This document shows, in pieces, positions 15,239-24,034 of a DNA stretch of 24,805 nucleotides; the stretch's first letter is position 1, and each line of letters opens with the position of its first letter. Source of the stretch: an uncultured Alkalilimnicola sp. (lineage in GTDB: Bacteria > Pseudomonadota > Gammaproteobacteria > Nitrococcales > AK92); contig CALGAN010000068.1 in the NCBI GenBank assembly GCA_937951875.1, positions 1 to 24,805 of the forward strand. The letters run 5' to 3'. The notes under the pieces are model-generated. The model saw only the letters and a program-made list of their open reading frames with translations. It was not told the DNA's origin and did not search any database. A program made the translations under genes and the position numbers.

Positions 15239-18200
15239 GCCCGCGCTTGCCGCATCCTCGCCGACGGCCGGTCGCGCGTCCTCGAGCAGGCGCAGCAACC
15301 GACGACAATCGCGCTCCAGCGCGGCGGCGTCCCCTTCGCCCGCCGCCAGCGCCGCGGCCTGCTCGGCGAGCCGCCGCAGGCCCTGCTCCAGCTCGTCGTG
15401 CGCCACGCCCTCGGCCGCTTGCAGGCCGAGCTGCGCCAGCAGCCGGTTCTTCTCCTCCAGATCGCGGGTGCGGGCGCGAATCTGCAGCTCCAGCTCGGCG
15501 TACAGGCGGGCGTTCTCGATCGACACCGCCGCCTGCGCCGACAGCAGCTGCAGCACCGCCAAGCGCTGCTCGGCGAAAGCGCCCTCCGCCAGATCGTTCT
15601 CCAGGTAGAGAATGCCGCGCAGCTGCCAGCGATTGAGCAACGGCAGGCACAGGATCGAGCGCGACTGCCGCAGCGCCACGTACGGATCGTGGCGGAACTC
15701 GCCCTCGCGTGCGGCGTTGGCGAGCAGCACCGGCTGCCGCGAGCACGCCACGTAGTTGACCACGGTCTGCGCCAGCTGCGGCGTGCCGTTCTCCACCAGC
15801 GGCCGCGAGCGCAGCACCTCCATGTGCTGACTGCCGGCGTCGTAGCGCGCCTCGATCCGCCACTCGCCGTTCCGCTCCAGCAGCAGGAAACCGACCTGAG
15901 CGCCGGCGGCGGCGGTGACCGTGCGCATCAGCTTCACCAGCAAGTCGGGCAGCCGGATCTCTTGTGAAATGGCCTGCCCGGCCTGCAGCACCGCCGCCAG
16001 ATCCAGCGCCTCAGCGGGCGCGCCGGCGGCCGAGGCCGCGCCCGGCTCCGGCGCGGCCGCATCGCCCACGCACTCGGGGTGCAGAGCCTGCAGCTGCCGC
16101 TGCTTGGCGGCGGCGCCGTAGCGGCCCCAGCAGTAATAGGCATCCCGCAGATAGCCGCGCGCCGGCTGCACCCAGCCCAGCCCCAGGCAGAACAGCGCCG
16201 CCCGCTCATTGGCCAGCGCTTCATGGAACAGATTGTCGCAGCGGCGGGCAGCCTCGATCGCCCGCTGATAGGCGGCCAGCGCCGCGCCCACCCGGCCCTG
16301 CACCCGCAGCCGCTCGGCCACCACCAGCCGGTGCAGCGCGGCGAAACTGGCCGGCGCCATGCGGGCATGGCGCGCCAGTAGCCGCTCGGCGCGGCGCGCC
16401 CGCCGCCAAGCCGACAGCCGTCCCGTTGCCGGCAGCCCCGGCAGCAGCGCCAGTCGGGTCAACGCGTCGAAGAAGTGGAAGCGCACCGTGCTGAGCGCGC
16501 CGATCACCGTGCCGCGGTACGGCCGGGCGGCGTCGGCGTGGCGCGCCGCGGCGGTGTAATCGCGAAACAGGTAGGCCAACTCCAGCTTGCTGTTGAGCAG
16601 ACTGAACAAGGCCGTCAGGCTGCCGCACTCGATGTATTCCGAGAGCGCGGAGCGCTCCTGCACGTACGGCCCTTCCAGCCGATCCGGAACCTCGGCGTGC
16701 ATCAGGTTGTGGCGCACCTGCCGATAGCCGTTGGCCATCGCCAGCGCCGACTCCAGGCCGGTACGGGCGATGGCCCGGCAATAGCGCTCCGCCAGCTCCT
16801 CGAACTCCGGCAGCGGCATGCCCATGAACAACGCCAGGTAGACGATGCATTGCGCCAGCATCGCGGCAGCCTGCAGATCGCCGCCCTCGGCGGCGGCGCG
16901 GTGGCCATCGATCATGCGGGTCAGCAGCGTCCGGTGGTCCTCGACCCAGACGTCGATCAGGAAATGCACGATCAGCTCGGTGTGCCCCCGCCCGGCGCGC
17001 GCCTGCGGCTGCGCCGCCAGCGCCAGCGCCAGCCGCCCGAAGCGGTGCCCGCGCCGCACCTGGCCGACCCCACCGGCCAGATACAGGCCGTAGCTGGCGT
17101 AGGCGCGGCTCAGCACCGGATGGCTGCCGAACTTGAGCGCCAAGCGGATCTGGTGGCAGGTCAGCACCGGCATCAGCTGCGGCCGCGACTGATAGGCCGG
17201 CATCAGCAGCTTGCCCAGCATGCGCATGGCGACCGAAGCCCATGGATCGGTCATGGGCGGCAGCTTGGTCACGGCCTCCAACGGCCGGCGACGCAACGCC
17301 AGCTCGGTGCGGGTACGCTCCGCCAGCAGCCACGCCGCCGACGGCCGGGCCGGTATCGACAGTCCCAGCCGCTCCAGGTAGGCCAAGCCGGCCTCCAAGG
17401 CCGCGTCCAGCTGCTGACGAGACAGATGGAGATCCACCCGCAGCTCCTGGGCCGGCGCCTCCGCAAGCGGGTCGCGCGCATGCGCGAGTATCCGCTCGCA
17501 CAGCTGCTCCATCCGCCCCACCGCGCCGATGCGGAAAGCCATTTGCGCCGCCTCCGTGGCCAGCGCCTGGCTCAGCTCTGGAGCGCTGCGCCAACCGTCG
17601 TCGCCGAGCGCCGCCAAGCCCGCCTCGAACAACGCTAGCGCCGTATGATGGGCGGCGGCGGCCCCGGCCTGCCGGCCGGCTCGCAGATTCAGCTCGGCCA
17701 AGCGCTGCCGCGCCTCGTCGTCGGCAAGCAGGGGCAGCGCCTTGTTGAGATGACCGACGGCATCGAACAGCCGCTCGTCCGGCTCCGCCTCGTCCATAGC
17801 CTCGAGCAGCACGTTGCCGGCGGCGTGATGGCAGGCCAGCCTGCGCCGCTCGTCGAGCAGCGAATAGGCCACTTGCCGTACCCGGTCGTGGAGGAATTGG
17901 AACTCACCGGCGCCATGGGCATCGTTCAGCGCCAGCACCAAACCTTCGCGCACGGCCTCCTGCAAGGCCGCGGCCACGGCGGTTTCGGCGACGCCGAGCA
18001 CCCGCGCCAGCAAGCGCAGGCTGAACGCGCCGCCCAGGCTGGCGGCCGCCTGCAGCACCTCCTGGGTGGCCGGCGTCAGTCGGGTGAACCGCTTGGCGAG
18101 CAGCTCGACTACGTTGTCGGTGATCGGCACGCGCTCGATCAGCGCCAGATCCCAGCTCCAGCGCCCGCCTTCGCTGTCGAAGCGGATCATGCCGCCTTCC

Positions 18201-19882
18201 ACCAGCACCGTCAGGAACTGGCGGATGAAGAACGGGTTACCCAGCGTCTTGGCGAGCAGCAGCTCGGCCAGCGCCGCGGCCTGCGGCTGCTCGCAGTGGA
18301 AGGTCTCCGCCACCATCTGCGCGATCGCCGCCGCCATCAGCCCCTCCAGGCGCAGCTCGCTCGGCGGCGTCACGCCGCGTCGCAGCGCTTCGAGCGCCTG
18401 CCGCCACGGCTCGTGCGCGTCCGACTCGTCCTCGCGGCAGGCGCCGATCAGCAGCAGGCGCAGCGGTCTCGGCGCCTCCAGCAGCTGCCGAATCAGCGCA
18501 AGCGACGCCGGATCGGCCCATTGCAGATCGTCGAGGAACAACACCAGCGGCTGCTCCGCACTGGCGCAGGCGACGATGAAAGCGCGCAGCGCGTCGTGCA
18601 GACTGCCCTTGTCGGCCTGCGACTCCGGCGGCGGCTGGCTGCCCACGAGCTGCTCCAGCGGCGGCACGGCGTCCAGCAAAGCGCTGGCGCCGGCGGCGCG
18701 CAGGCGTTCGCGCCAGCGCGCCAGCTCGCGCTCGGGCTCGGTCAGCAGCTGCCGCACCAGGCCCTGCAGGGCATCGAGCACGGCCGCGTAGGGCTGCTCA
18801 CGCCGCAGCGGGTCGAACTTGCCGACCGCGAACCGGCCCTTGCGCGCCAGCACCAGCCGCTGCAGCTCGCCGACCAGCGTCGATTTGCCGATCCCGGCCG
18901 GCCCGGAAACCAGCCACAGCTCCACCCCGCCGGCGGCGACGCGCTCGCAGGCGGTCAGCAGCTGCGCAAGCTGCGGCTCGCGGCCGTAGAGCTTGTCCGC
19001 CACCCGCAGCGCGCCGATCCGCTCGTGCCGTCCCAGCGGGAAGGGATCGACCCTGCCCTGGCGACGCCACTGGCTCAGGCACTCGTTGAGATCGGCCAGC
19101 AGCCCCTCGGCGCTCTGGTAGCGCTCGTCGACGTTCTTGGCGAGCAGACGGGCCACTACGTCCGCCAACGGCGCCGGCACCTGCGGCTGCAGCTGATCGA
19201 GCCGCGGCGGCAGCACCGCGATGTGGCAGTGGATCAGGTCCAGCGGCCGCCGCGCCTCGAACGGCGGCCGACCGGCCAGCACTTCGAAGAACACCACGCC
19301 CAGCGCGTAATAGTCGCTGCGATAGTCGACCGGACGGTTCATGCGCCCGGACTGCTCCGGCGCCATGTACGCCAGCGTCCCCTCCAGGGCGTTGGCGCCC
19401 AGCGCCGGCGCCTGTTCGCGCTTGAACTCGGAGGCGAGCCCGAAATCGAGCAGCTGGACCCGGCCGCTGCCGCCGTCCCAGAGAATGCTGGCCGGATTGA
19501 TATCCTTGTGGATCAGTCCGGCGTCGTGAACGTCTCGCACGGCGCCGGCGAGGGCGATGAACAGCTCCAGCGCCTCGCCGAGCGGCAACCGGCGGCGCAC
19601 CAACTGCCGCCGCAGCGGCGCGGCGCCGCGATCCTCCAGCACCAGCACCAGCCGATGCCCGAACGTCTCCAGCGCCAGCGGGCGCGCCACCGCCTCGCTG
19701 TCGATACGCCGCAGCAGCGCGAACTCCCGCCGCAGCCGCGCCACCTGCGCCGCGCTCGGATACTCCTGCGCCAGCACCTTGAGGAGCACCGCCGCGCCAT
19801 CGGCCTGGCGGCGCGCGCGTAGGGTCTCCACGCCAGGGCCGGCGCTCAGACGCTCGACGATGTCATAGCCGGGTATGCGCAT
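15236..19882 (-). CDS. Giant Ser/Thr kinase-AAA ATPase-TPR-GAF signalling protein without a histidine kinase output
   Basis: The protein has 1548 residues. The kinase domain (about 1-270) has Lys35, HKDINPASIL (Asp127, Asn132 region), Asp146 in DFG and MAPEQSG. HKD replaces HRD, as is common in this family, and the glycine loop is degenerate. An AAA/STAND ATPase (about 295-600) has Walker A GPAGIGKST (Lys333) and Walker B LVLFLDDLQWAD. A long TPR-like helical region covers about 620-1260. A GAF domain (about 1300-1450: VGFLLLERNGEWRIEARYD, ILCLPLLNRWQLRGILYLEN, LSAQAAVSIENARLYAELE) follows, and a coiled coil ends the protein. Known relatives usually continue into HisKA-HATPase, PAS or GGDEF domains; here only about 90 residues remain and no output domain is seen. 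The start lacks a visible ribosome site. Signal and targets are unknown. Confidence 0.94.
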   Translation of the reverse strand: MRIPGYDIVERLSAGPGVETLRARRQADGAAVLLKVLAQEYPSAAQVARLRREFALLRRIDSEAVARPLALETFGHRLVLVLEDRGAAPLRRQLVRRRLPLGEALELFIALAGAVRDVHDAGLIHKDINPASILWDGGSGRVQLLDFGLASEFKREQAPALGANALEGTLAYMAPEQSGRMNRPVDYRSDYYALGVVFFEVLAGRPPFEARRPLDLIHCHIAVLPPRLDQLQPQVPAPLADVVARLLAKNVDERYQSAEGLLADLNECLSQWRRQGRVDPFPLGRHERIGALRVADKLYGREPQLAQLLTACERVAAGGVELWLVSGPAGIGKSTLVGELQRLVLARKGRFAVGKFDPLRREQPYAAVLDALQGLVRQLLTEPERELARWRERLRAAGASALLDAVPPLEQLVGSQPPPESQADKGSLHDALRAFIVACASAEQPLVLFLDDLQWADPASLALIRQLLEAPRPLRLLLIGACREDESDAHEPWRQALEALRRGVTPPSELRLEGLMAAAIAQMVAETFHCEQPQAAALAELLLAKTLGNPFFIRQFLTVLVEGGMIRFDSEGGRWSWDLALIERVPITDNVVELLAKRFTRLTPATQEVLQAAASLGGAFSLRLLARVLGVAETAVAAALQEAVREGLVLALNDAHGAGEFQFLHDRVRQVAYSLLDERRRLACHHAAGNVLLEAMDEAEPDERLFDAVGHLNKALPLLADDEARQRLAELNLRAGRQAGAAAAHHTALALFEAGLAALGDDGWRSAPELSQALATEAAQMAFRIGAVGRMEQLCERILAHARDPLAEAPAQELRVDLHLSRQQLDAALEAGLAYLERLGLSIPARPSAAWLLAERTRTELALRRRPLEAVTKLPPMTDPWASVAMRMLGKLLMPAYQSRPQLMPVLTCHQIRLALKFGSHPVLSRAYASYGLYLAGGVGQVRRGHRFGRLALALAAQPQARAGRGHTELIVHFLIDVWVEDHRTLLTRMIDGHRAAAEGGDLQAAAMLAQCIVYLALFMGMPLPEFEELAERYCRAIARTGLESALAMANGYRQVRHNLMHAEVPDRLEGPYVQERSALSEYIECGSLTALFSLLNSKLELAYLFRDYTAAARHADAARPYRGTVIGALSTVRFHFFDALTRLALLPGLPATGRLSAWRRARRAERLLARHARMAPASFAALHRLVVAERLRVQGRVGAALAAYQRAIEAARRCDNLFHEALANERAALFCLGLGWVQPARGYLRDAYYCWGRYGAAAKQRQLQALHPECVGDAAAPEPGAASAAGAPAEALDLAAVLQAGQAISQEIRLPDLLVKLMRTVTAAAGAQVGFLLLERNGEWRIEARYDAGSQHMEVLRSRPLVENGTPQLAQTVVNYVACSRQPVLLANAAREGEFRHDPYVALRQSRSILCLPLLNRWQLRGILYLENDLAEGAFAEQRLAVLQLLSAQAAVSIENARLYAELELQIRARTRDLEEKNRLLAQLGLQAAEGVAHDELEQGLRRLAEQAAALAAGEGDAAALERDCRRLLRLLEDARPAVGEDAASAG

Positions 19883-20054
19883 GCGGGCTTGGCGGGCGGA
19901 GATCGTCGGGTGCGTCTACAGGCCTGTTGCGGTAAGTGGGCTGGGCCGCGCCAGTCGGCGCCGCGAAAGCCTGGTATGGTTGCTGCTGGTCATGACCATG
20001 GTCTATTCCTTCGACCGGATCGGCTCCAAGGATTTTCCCGAGGGTAAGCGTTAA
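19881..20054 (+). CDS. Possible small membrane peptide (speculative)
   Basis: A 57-codon open frame lies between the divergent kinase and thiI genes. Its middle reads SRRRESLVWLLLVMTMVYSF, a basic flank followed by one hydrophobic segment, then a polar tail ending EGKR. The outermost ATG overlaps the kinase start codon on the opposite strand; internal ATGs near 19992 are alternatives. No ribosome site was seen. The positive-inside hydrophobic pattern is the only support, and it could be chance in an otherwise empty 289-base spacer. Confidence 0.2.
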   Translation: MRAWRAEIVGCVYRPVAVSGLGRASRRRESLVWLLLVMTMVYSFDRIGSKDFPEGKR

Positions 20055-20121
20055 CGGCCGGTGGCGCCAGCTCATCGCCGTCTTGCCGAACGCGTTCCGT
20101 GCCGCGCGCGACGCGGACGGG

Positions 20122-20127
20122 TACAAT
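20122..20127 (+). promoter_or_regulatory. thiI: Candidate -10 box for thiI
   Basis: TACAAT, five of six matches to the sigma70 -10 consensus, stands out in a GC-rich stretch 44 bases before the thiI ATG. No good -35 box lies 16-18 bases upstream; TTCCGT is at a poor spacing. It is a plausible but unproven thiI promoter. Confidence 0.35.
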
Positions 20128-20171
20128 GCGGCGCTTTCCGCCGGACCGTACCGGCCACAGACCGGAAGACG

Positions 20172-21407
20172 ATGACTCTACAGATCGACCGCATTCTGAT
20201 CACCTACGGCGAACTCAGCCTCAAGGGCCGCAACCGCCGCGACTTCGAACGCGCGCTGCTGGACAATCTGCGCCGCCAACTCGCCCAGCGCGGGCTGAAC
20301 TGGCCGGTGGAGCGGCGTCATCAGCGCACCTATCTGGTGGTACCCGCCGGCACCGAGCCGGCGGCGGTAGACGAGGCGCTGACCGTGATTAGCGAGGTGG
20401 CGGGCATCGCCACCTACGCGCCCGCCGCGTTCTTCCCGGCCGAACAGACCCAGCAGCTGACCCTGCCGCAATGGGAGGCGGTGGAGCGCAGCCTGGCGGC
20501 GCTGGCCGAATCCTGCCATCGCCCCGGCGCCAGCTTCGCGGTGCGGGTCAACCGCGCCGACAAGCGCGTTCCGGTGAAATCCGACCAGCTGGCTCGCCAC
20601 TTCGGCGGCGTGATCCTGCGCAACACGCCCTGGGACAAGGTCAATCTGACCCGGCCGGACTGCACCTTCTTCCTGGATATCTACGAGGAAGGCGTGTACC
20701 TGTACACCGACCGCCGCAAGGGTATGGGCGGCCTGCCGGTGCACACCGCCGGGCGAGTGCTGGCGCTGCTGTCCGGCGGCATCGACTCGCCGGTGGCGGC
20801 CTACATGATGGCCAGGCGCGGCTGCGACGTGGACTTCATCCACCTCACCGCCACCCGCGTGCAGCAGGCCCGCGCCGAGGACGAGCTGGTGGCGCGCATC
20901 GCCCGCCAGCTGAGCCGCTACACCGTGCGCTCGCGCCTGTACCTGGTGCCCTACACCCACTTCGATCTGGCGGTCATGGGCCACAGCACCGGCTACGACG
21001 TGGTGCTGTTCCGCCGCTTCCTGGCCCGGGTGGCGCAGACCCTGGCGCAGGAGCTGGGCGCGCAGGCGCTGGTGAGCGGCGACAGCCTGGGCCAAGTAGC
21101 CTCGCAGACGCTGGAGAACCTGGTCAGCACCTCGCGCGCCGTCGACATCCCGTTCCTGCGCCCGCTGATCGCGCTGGACAAGCAGGACATCATCGACATC
21201 GCCCGCCGCATCGGCACCTATGAGCTGTCGATCCAGCCCTACAAGGACTGCTGCGCGCTGCTCAGCGAGAACCCGCGCACGCGCTCCTACCACGACGAGC
21301 TGGTGCGCATCGAGGCGGAGCTGATGCCGAACTACGACGAGCTGATCCAGCGCACCCTGGACGAGATGGTCTGCCTGGCCTTCGAGTGCGGCGAACGGGT
21401 GGCCTGA
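20172..21407 (+). CDS. thiI: tRNA 4-thiouridine synthetase ThiI (short form without rhodanese domain)
   Basis: The 411-residue enzyme activates uridine 8 of tRNA with ATP for sulfur insertion. A ferredoxin-like N-terminus begins ILITYGELSLKGRNR, a THUMP domain spans about 60-165 (FAVRVNRADKRVPVKS), and the PP-loop ATPase has SGGIDS at 201-206, followed by GDSLGQVASQTLENL and the conserved Cys in YKDCCALLSENPRT. The E. coli protein has about 482 residues because of a C-terminal rhodanese domain; here the chain ends at about 411, so persulfide sulfur must come from a separate protein, or the enzyme may serve U8 modification only. ATG 20172 has GGAAG just upstream and starts at the conserved MTLQIDRILI. 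Upstream in-frame ATG 20061 adds non-conserved sequence. It is convergent with rmuC, 52 bases away. Confidence 0.96.
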   Translation: MTLQIDRILITYGELSLKGRNRRDFERALLDNLRRQLAQRGLNWPVERRHQRTYLVVPAGTEPAAVDEALTVISEVAGIATYAPAAFFPAEQTQQLTLPQWEAVERSLAALAESCHRPGASFAVRVNRADKRVPVKSDQLARHFGGVILRNTPWDKVNLTRPDCTFFLDIYEEGVYLYTDRRKGMGGLPVHTAGRVLALLSGGIDSPVAAYMMARRGCDVDFIHLTATRVQQARAEDELVARIARQLSRYTVRSRLYLVPYTHFDLAVMGHSTGYDVVLFRRFLARVAQTLAQELGAQALVSGDSLGQVASQTLENLVSTSRAVDIPFLRPLIALDKQDIIDIARRIGTYELSIQPYKDCCALLSENPRTRSYHDELVRIEAELMPNYDELIQRTLDEMVCLAFECGERVA

Positions 21408-21459
21408 TCCGCCCGCTCGCCGCTTGCCGCTCCTCGCCCGCCCGGTTCCGGCGAGCGCC

Positions 21460-22911
21460 CTACTCCTCGGCTCCAGCCAGCTCCCGCGGCAGAGCCTGCT
21501 CGGGGGCGGTCTCCACCAGATCCGCCGGCAGGCTCTTGCTGGCCTTGGCGCCCAGCGCCTTGATGTCCTCGGCGCTCTTCACCAGGTTGCCGCGGCCGCT
21601 GACCAGCTTCTTGCGGGCATCGTCGTAGCTCTTCTGGGTGGCGGCGAGCTTGCGGCCCACCTCCTCCAGATCGGCGACGAAGCCGACGAACTTGTCGTAC
21701 AGGCGGCCGGCCTTCTCGGCGATCTCGGCGGCATGGCGGTTCTGGTACTCGAAGCGCCAGATGTTGTGGATGGTGCGCAGCGTGGCCAGCAGGGTGGACG
21801 GCGTGACGATGACGATGTTCTTCTCCAGCGCGTCCCCGAACAGATCCGGATCGTAGCGCGCGGCGTCGACGTAGGCCGACTCGATCGGCACGAACATCAG
21901 CACGTAGTCGAGCGTGCGCAGGCCCAGCCGCTGGTACGCCTTGGCGGACAACCCCTTGCAGTGGTTGCGCAGGGAGGCGGCGTGCTCGCGCAGATACAGC
22001 TGCCGCTCGGCCTCGTCCTCGCTGGCGCAGAAGCGCTCGTAGGCGGTGAGCGATACCTTGGAGTCGATGATTACGTGCCGGCCCTCGGGCAGATGCACGA
22101 TCACGTCGGGCTGCTGGCGGCGGCCGTGCTCGTCGACGAAGCTCTGTTGCACCTCGTACTCGCGGCCCCGGCACAGCCCGGAGCGCTCCAGCACCTGCTC
22201 CAGTACCAGCTCGCCCCAGATGCCCTGGGTCTTGCTCTCGCCTTTGAGCGCCTTGGTGAGGTTCACCGCGTCCTGGCTGATCTTCTGGTTCAGTTCCTTG
22301 AGCCGCATGATCTCGCCGAACAGCGACATGCGGTCCTTGGACTCCTTGTCGTAGCTGTCCTGGACCTTCTTCTCGAACTCCTTGATTTGCTCGCGCAGCG
22401 GGTTGAGCAGCCCTTCCAGCTGGCTGCGGTTCTGATCGGTGAAGCGCCGGCTCTTGTCCTCCAGGATGTCGTTGGCCAGCTGCTTGAACTGCAACGTCAG
22501 CTGCTCGCGCGCCTCGTCGAGCAGGCGCAGCTTCTCCTCGCCCTGGCGCCGCTCCTGCTCCAGCTGGGCATCCAGACGCGAGATGCGCTCGCGCAGAGTG
22601 GCGTTCTCCTGCTGCAGGGCCGCGCACTGCGCCGTCTGCTCGGCGAGCTTCCGCTCCAGCTGCACCGCCCGCCCGCCGACCGCCTCGGCCTTGGCGCGCA
22701 GTTCCAGCTCGCGGCGGTGCTCGGCGCGCAGCCGCTCGAGCTCGCCGTCGCGCGCCGCCAGCTGCTGCCGCAGCAACTCCAGCTGGCCTTCGGCCTCGGC
22801 GCGCGCGCGCCGGTCGGCGGCGGCGATCTGCGTCCGCAGCACTAGCCACACGGCCACGGCCGCCACCACGAAGCCGCCGGCGGCGGCGATCAGTACGTTC
22901 AGCCCCTCCAC
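21460..22911 (-). CDS. rmuC: DNA recombination protein RmuC
   Basis: The 483-residue protein has one N-terminal membrane helix (about 5-25), a long coiled coil (about 30-185, rich in Glu/Gln/Arg/Leu), and the RmuC domain (about 195-430) with KTQGIWGELVLEQVLERSGL, QQPDVIVHLPEGRHVIIDSKVSL, YVLMFVPIESAY, VIVTPSTLLATLRTIHNIWR and QNRHAAEIAEKAGRLYDKF. The nuclease-like core motif (PDxIVxLP...IIDSKV) is intact. RmuC limits inversions at short inverted repeats and has been linked to restriction of foreign DNA and repair. I chose GTG 22911 because GAGGAGG lies 5 bases ahead of it; GTG 22917 overlaps that site. It follows the uracil-DNA glycosylase gene by 34 bases on the same strand, so a DNA-maintenance operon is likely. 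Confidence 0.96.
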   Translation of the reverse strand: MEGLNVLIAAAGGFVVAAVAVWLVLRTQIAAADRRARAEAEGQLELLRQQLAARDGELERLRAEHRRELELRAKAEAVGGRAVQLERKLAEQTAQCAALQQENATLRERISRLDAQLEQERRQGEEKLRLLDEAREQLTLQFKQLANDILEDKSRRFTDQNRSQLEGLLNPLREQIKEFEKKVQDSYDKESKDRMSLFGEIMRLKELNQKISQDAVNLTKALKGESKTQGIWGELVLEQVLERSGLCRGREYEVQQSFVDEHGRRQQPDVIVHLPEGRHVIIDSKVSLTAYERFCASEDEAERQLYLREHAASLRNHCKGLSAKAYQRLGLRTLDYVLMFVPIESAYVDAARYDPDLFGDALEKNIVIVTPSTLLATLRTIHNIWRFEYQNRHAAEIAEKAGRLYDKFVGFVADLEEVGRKLAATQKSYDDARKKLVSGRGNLVKSAEDIKALGAKASKSLPADLVETAPEQALPRELAGAEE

Positions 22912-22945
22912 GGGCACCTCCTCGCGATGATCGGGCGGACGTCGG

Positions 22946-23677
22946 TCACGACGCCGGCAGTTTCAGGCCGGCCTCGCACAACACCGCGTCCATGTGCGGC
23001 GCCCAGCCGCCGTGCGCCCGGGGATTGGCCGGACTGGGATGGGTGACACCGAACACCGGGATCGACAGCGGCGCGGCGACCTCCGCGGCGCGCTGCTCGG
23101 CGAACCGGCCGACGCCGATCACCGCACCGGGCTCCAGCAGCCGCAGCGTGGCGGCCAGCGCCCTGTCGCACACCTCGAACAAGGCAATCTGATCCTCCTT
23201 GCGCAGCTTGTCCGGGGTGCGGTTCTCGCCGCCCTCGTCGAAGAACAGCAAAGGGCAGTAGTTGAGCACGAAGAAATGCTGGAAGAACGCCTCCGGCGTG
23301 CCGAACCGCTCCTGCGCCCACCCCCAGACGCGCCGCCCGCTCACCTCGCGCCGCCGGCAGGCGAAGCCCTCCACCGGGCGCTTGGGGTGCTGCCGCGGCG
23401 GCTGGCCGACCGGCGCCTCGATACCCATCCAGTCGCGCACCGCCGGAATCTCCCCGAACGGCACTCCGCTCTGCATCATCCCGTAGGGGCCGGGATTCAT
23501 GCCCAGCAGCACCGCCTGCGGCCGCCGCCGCGCGTAGCGGCGCAGATATGTCTCGTACGGCGCGAACGCGTAAGCGAGCGGGTTGTATACATAGGCCACC
23601 GGCGGCGCGAATCGCAGCGCCTCGCATTCGTCCCGCAGCCGCGCCGCGACCGCCACCAGTTCATCGCTCCAGGCCAT
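22946..23677 (-). CDS. SMUG1-type uracil-DNA glycosylase
   Basis: The 243-residue enzyme is expected to excise uracil, and probably oxidised pyrimidines, from DNA in base excision repair. SMUG1 signatures are present: GMNPGPYGMMQSGVPFGE (motif 1, residues 59-76), VRDWMG, VEGFACRRREVSGRRVWGW, FFQHFFVLNYCPLLFF, and motif 2 HPSPANPRA with His213. The length suits bacterial SMUG1. The start ATG has an AGGAG site 5 bases ahead. SMUG1 is sporadic in bacteria compared with Ung, and whether Ung is also present elsewhere cannot be told. It is the first gene of a probable two-gene unit with rmuC. Confidence 0.94.
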   Translation of the reverse strand: MAWSDELVAVAARLRDECEALRFAPPVAYVYNPLAYAFAPYETYLRRYARRRPQAVLLGMNPGPYGMMQSGVPFGEIPAVRDWMGIEAPVGQPPRQHPKRPVEGFACRRREVSGRRVWGWAQERFGTPEAFFQHFFVLNYCPLLFFDEGGENRTPDKLRKEDQIALFEVCDRALAATLRLLEPGAVIGVGRFAEQRAAEVAAPLSIPVFGVTHPSPANPRAHGGWAPHMDAVLCEAGLKLPAS

Positions 23678-24034
23678 GCCTGCTCCTTAACACAACCCCG
23701 TTCCAATAGCCGCAAGGCGCCACCCCGGTCTGGCGGGGGACGCCGAGGCGAAGGCTCTCGCTCCGACCTCAACATTCCCCATCGGGGAAGGGACGCTAGA
23801 ATAGCTTGGCGTCACCGACAAGAATCCGCGGTCACACCATGGCGCCCGAGGCCCGTCCAGCGTACCGAACGCCCTTGCCATGATCCGCCCCCAATCTGCG
23901 CTCGCCCGACCCGGCGCGCAACCCGCGCGCCAATGGCTAGGGACGTTCCCGGAACCGTGCGTGGGCTGGCACGGTAGGCAAGCCCAGCCCGCCATGGAAC
24001 AATCGGCCCCATCCCCCTGACGGCTGTACCCCCG
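23678..24034. other. Divergent intergenic region between SMUG1 gene and truncated sensor gene
   Basis: This 357-base spacer has no credible gene; short open frames encode Pro/Arg-rich peptides only. It contains a perfect dyad TTCCCC-ATC-GGGGAA at 23775-23789, followed by an AT-richer TAGAAT at about 23797-23802 that could be part of a promoter. Near its right end, at about 23961-23991, an imperfect GGGCTGG/CCAGCCC hairpin lies upstream of the sensor gene. No confident promoter was assigned on either strand. Confidence 0.55.

Noticed and set aside
14103..15863. 586-residue minus-strand open frame spanning hydrolase 2 and the kinase 3' end
   Set aside because: It crosses two well-supported genes in other frames and translates to low-complexity Ala/Arg/Gln sequence.
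17645..19822. 725-residue open frame on the plus strand, opposite the giant kinase gene
   Set aside because: Its translation is Gln/Arg/His-rich without domains. It is the antisense of a well-supported kinase/ATPase sequence with all motifs, an expected effect of GC-rich codon bias.
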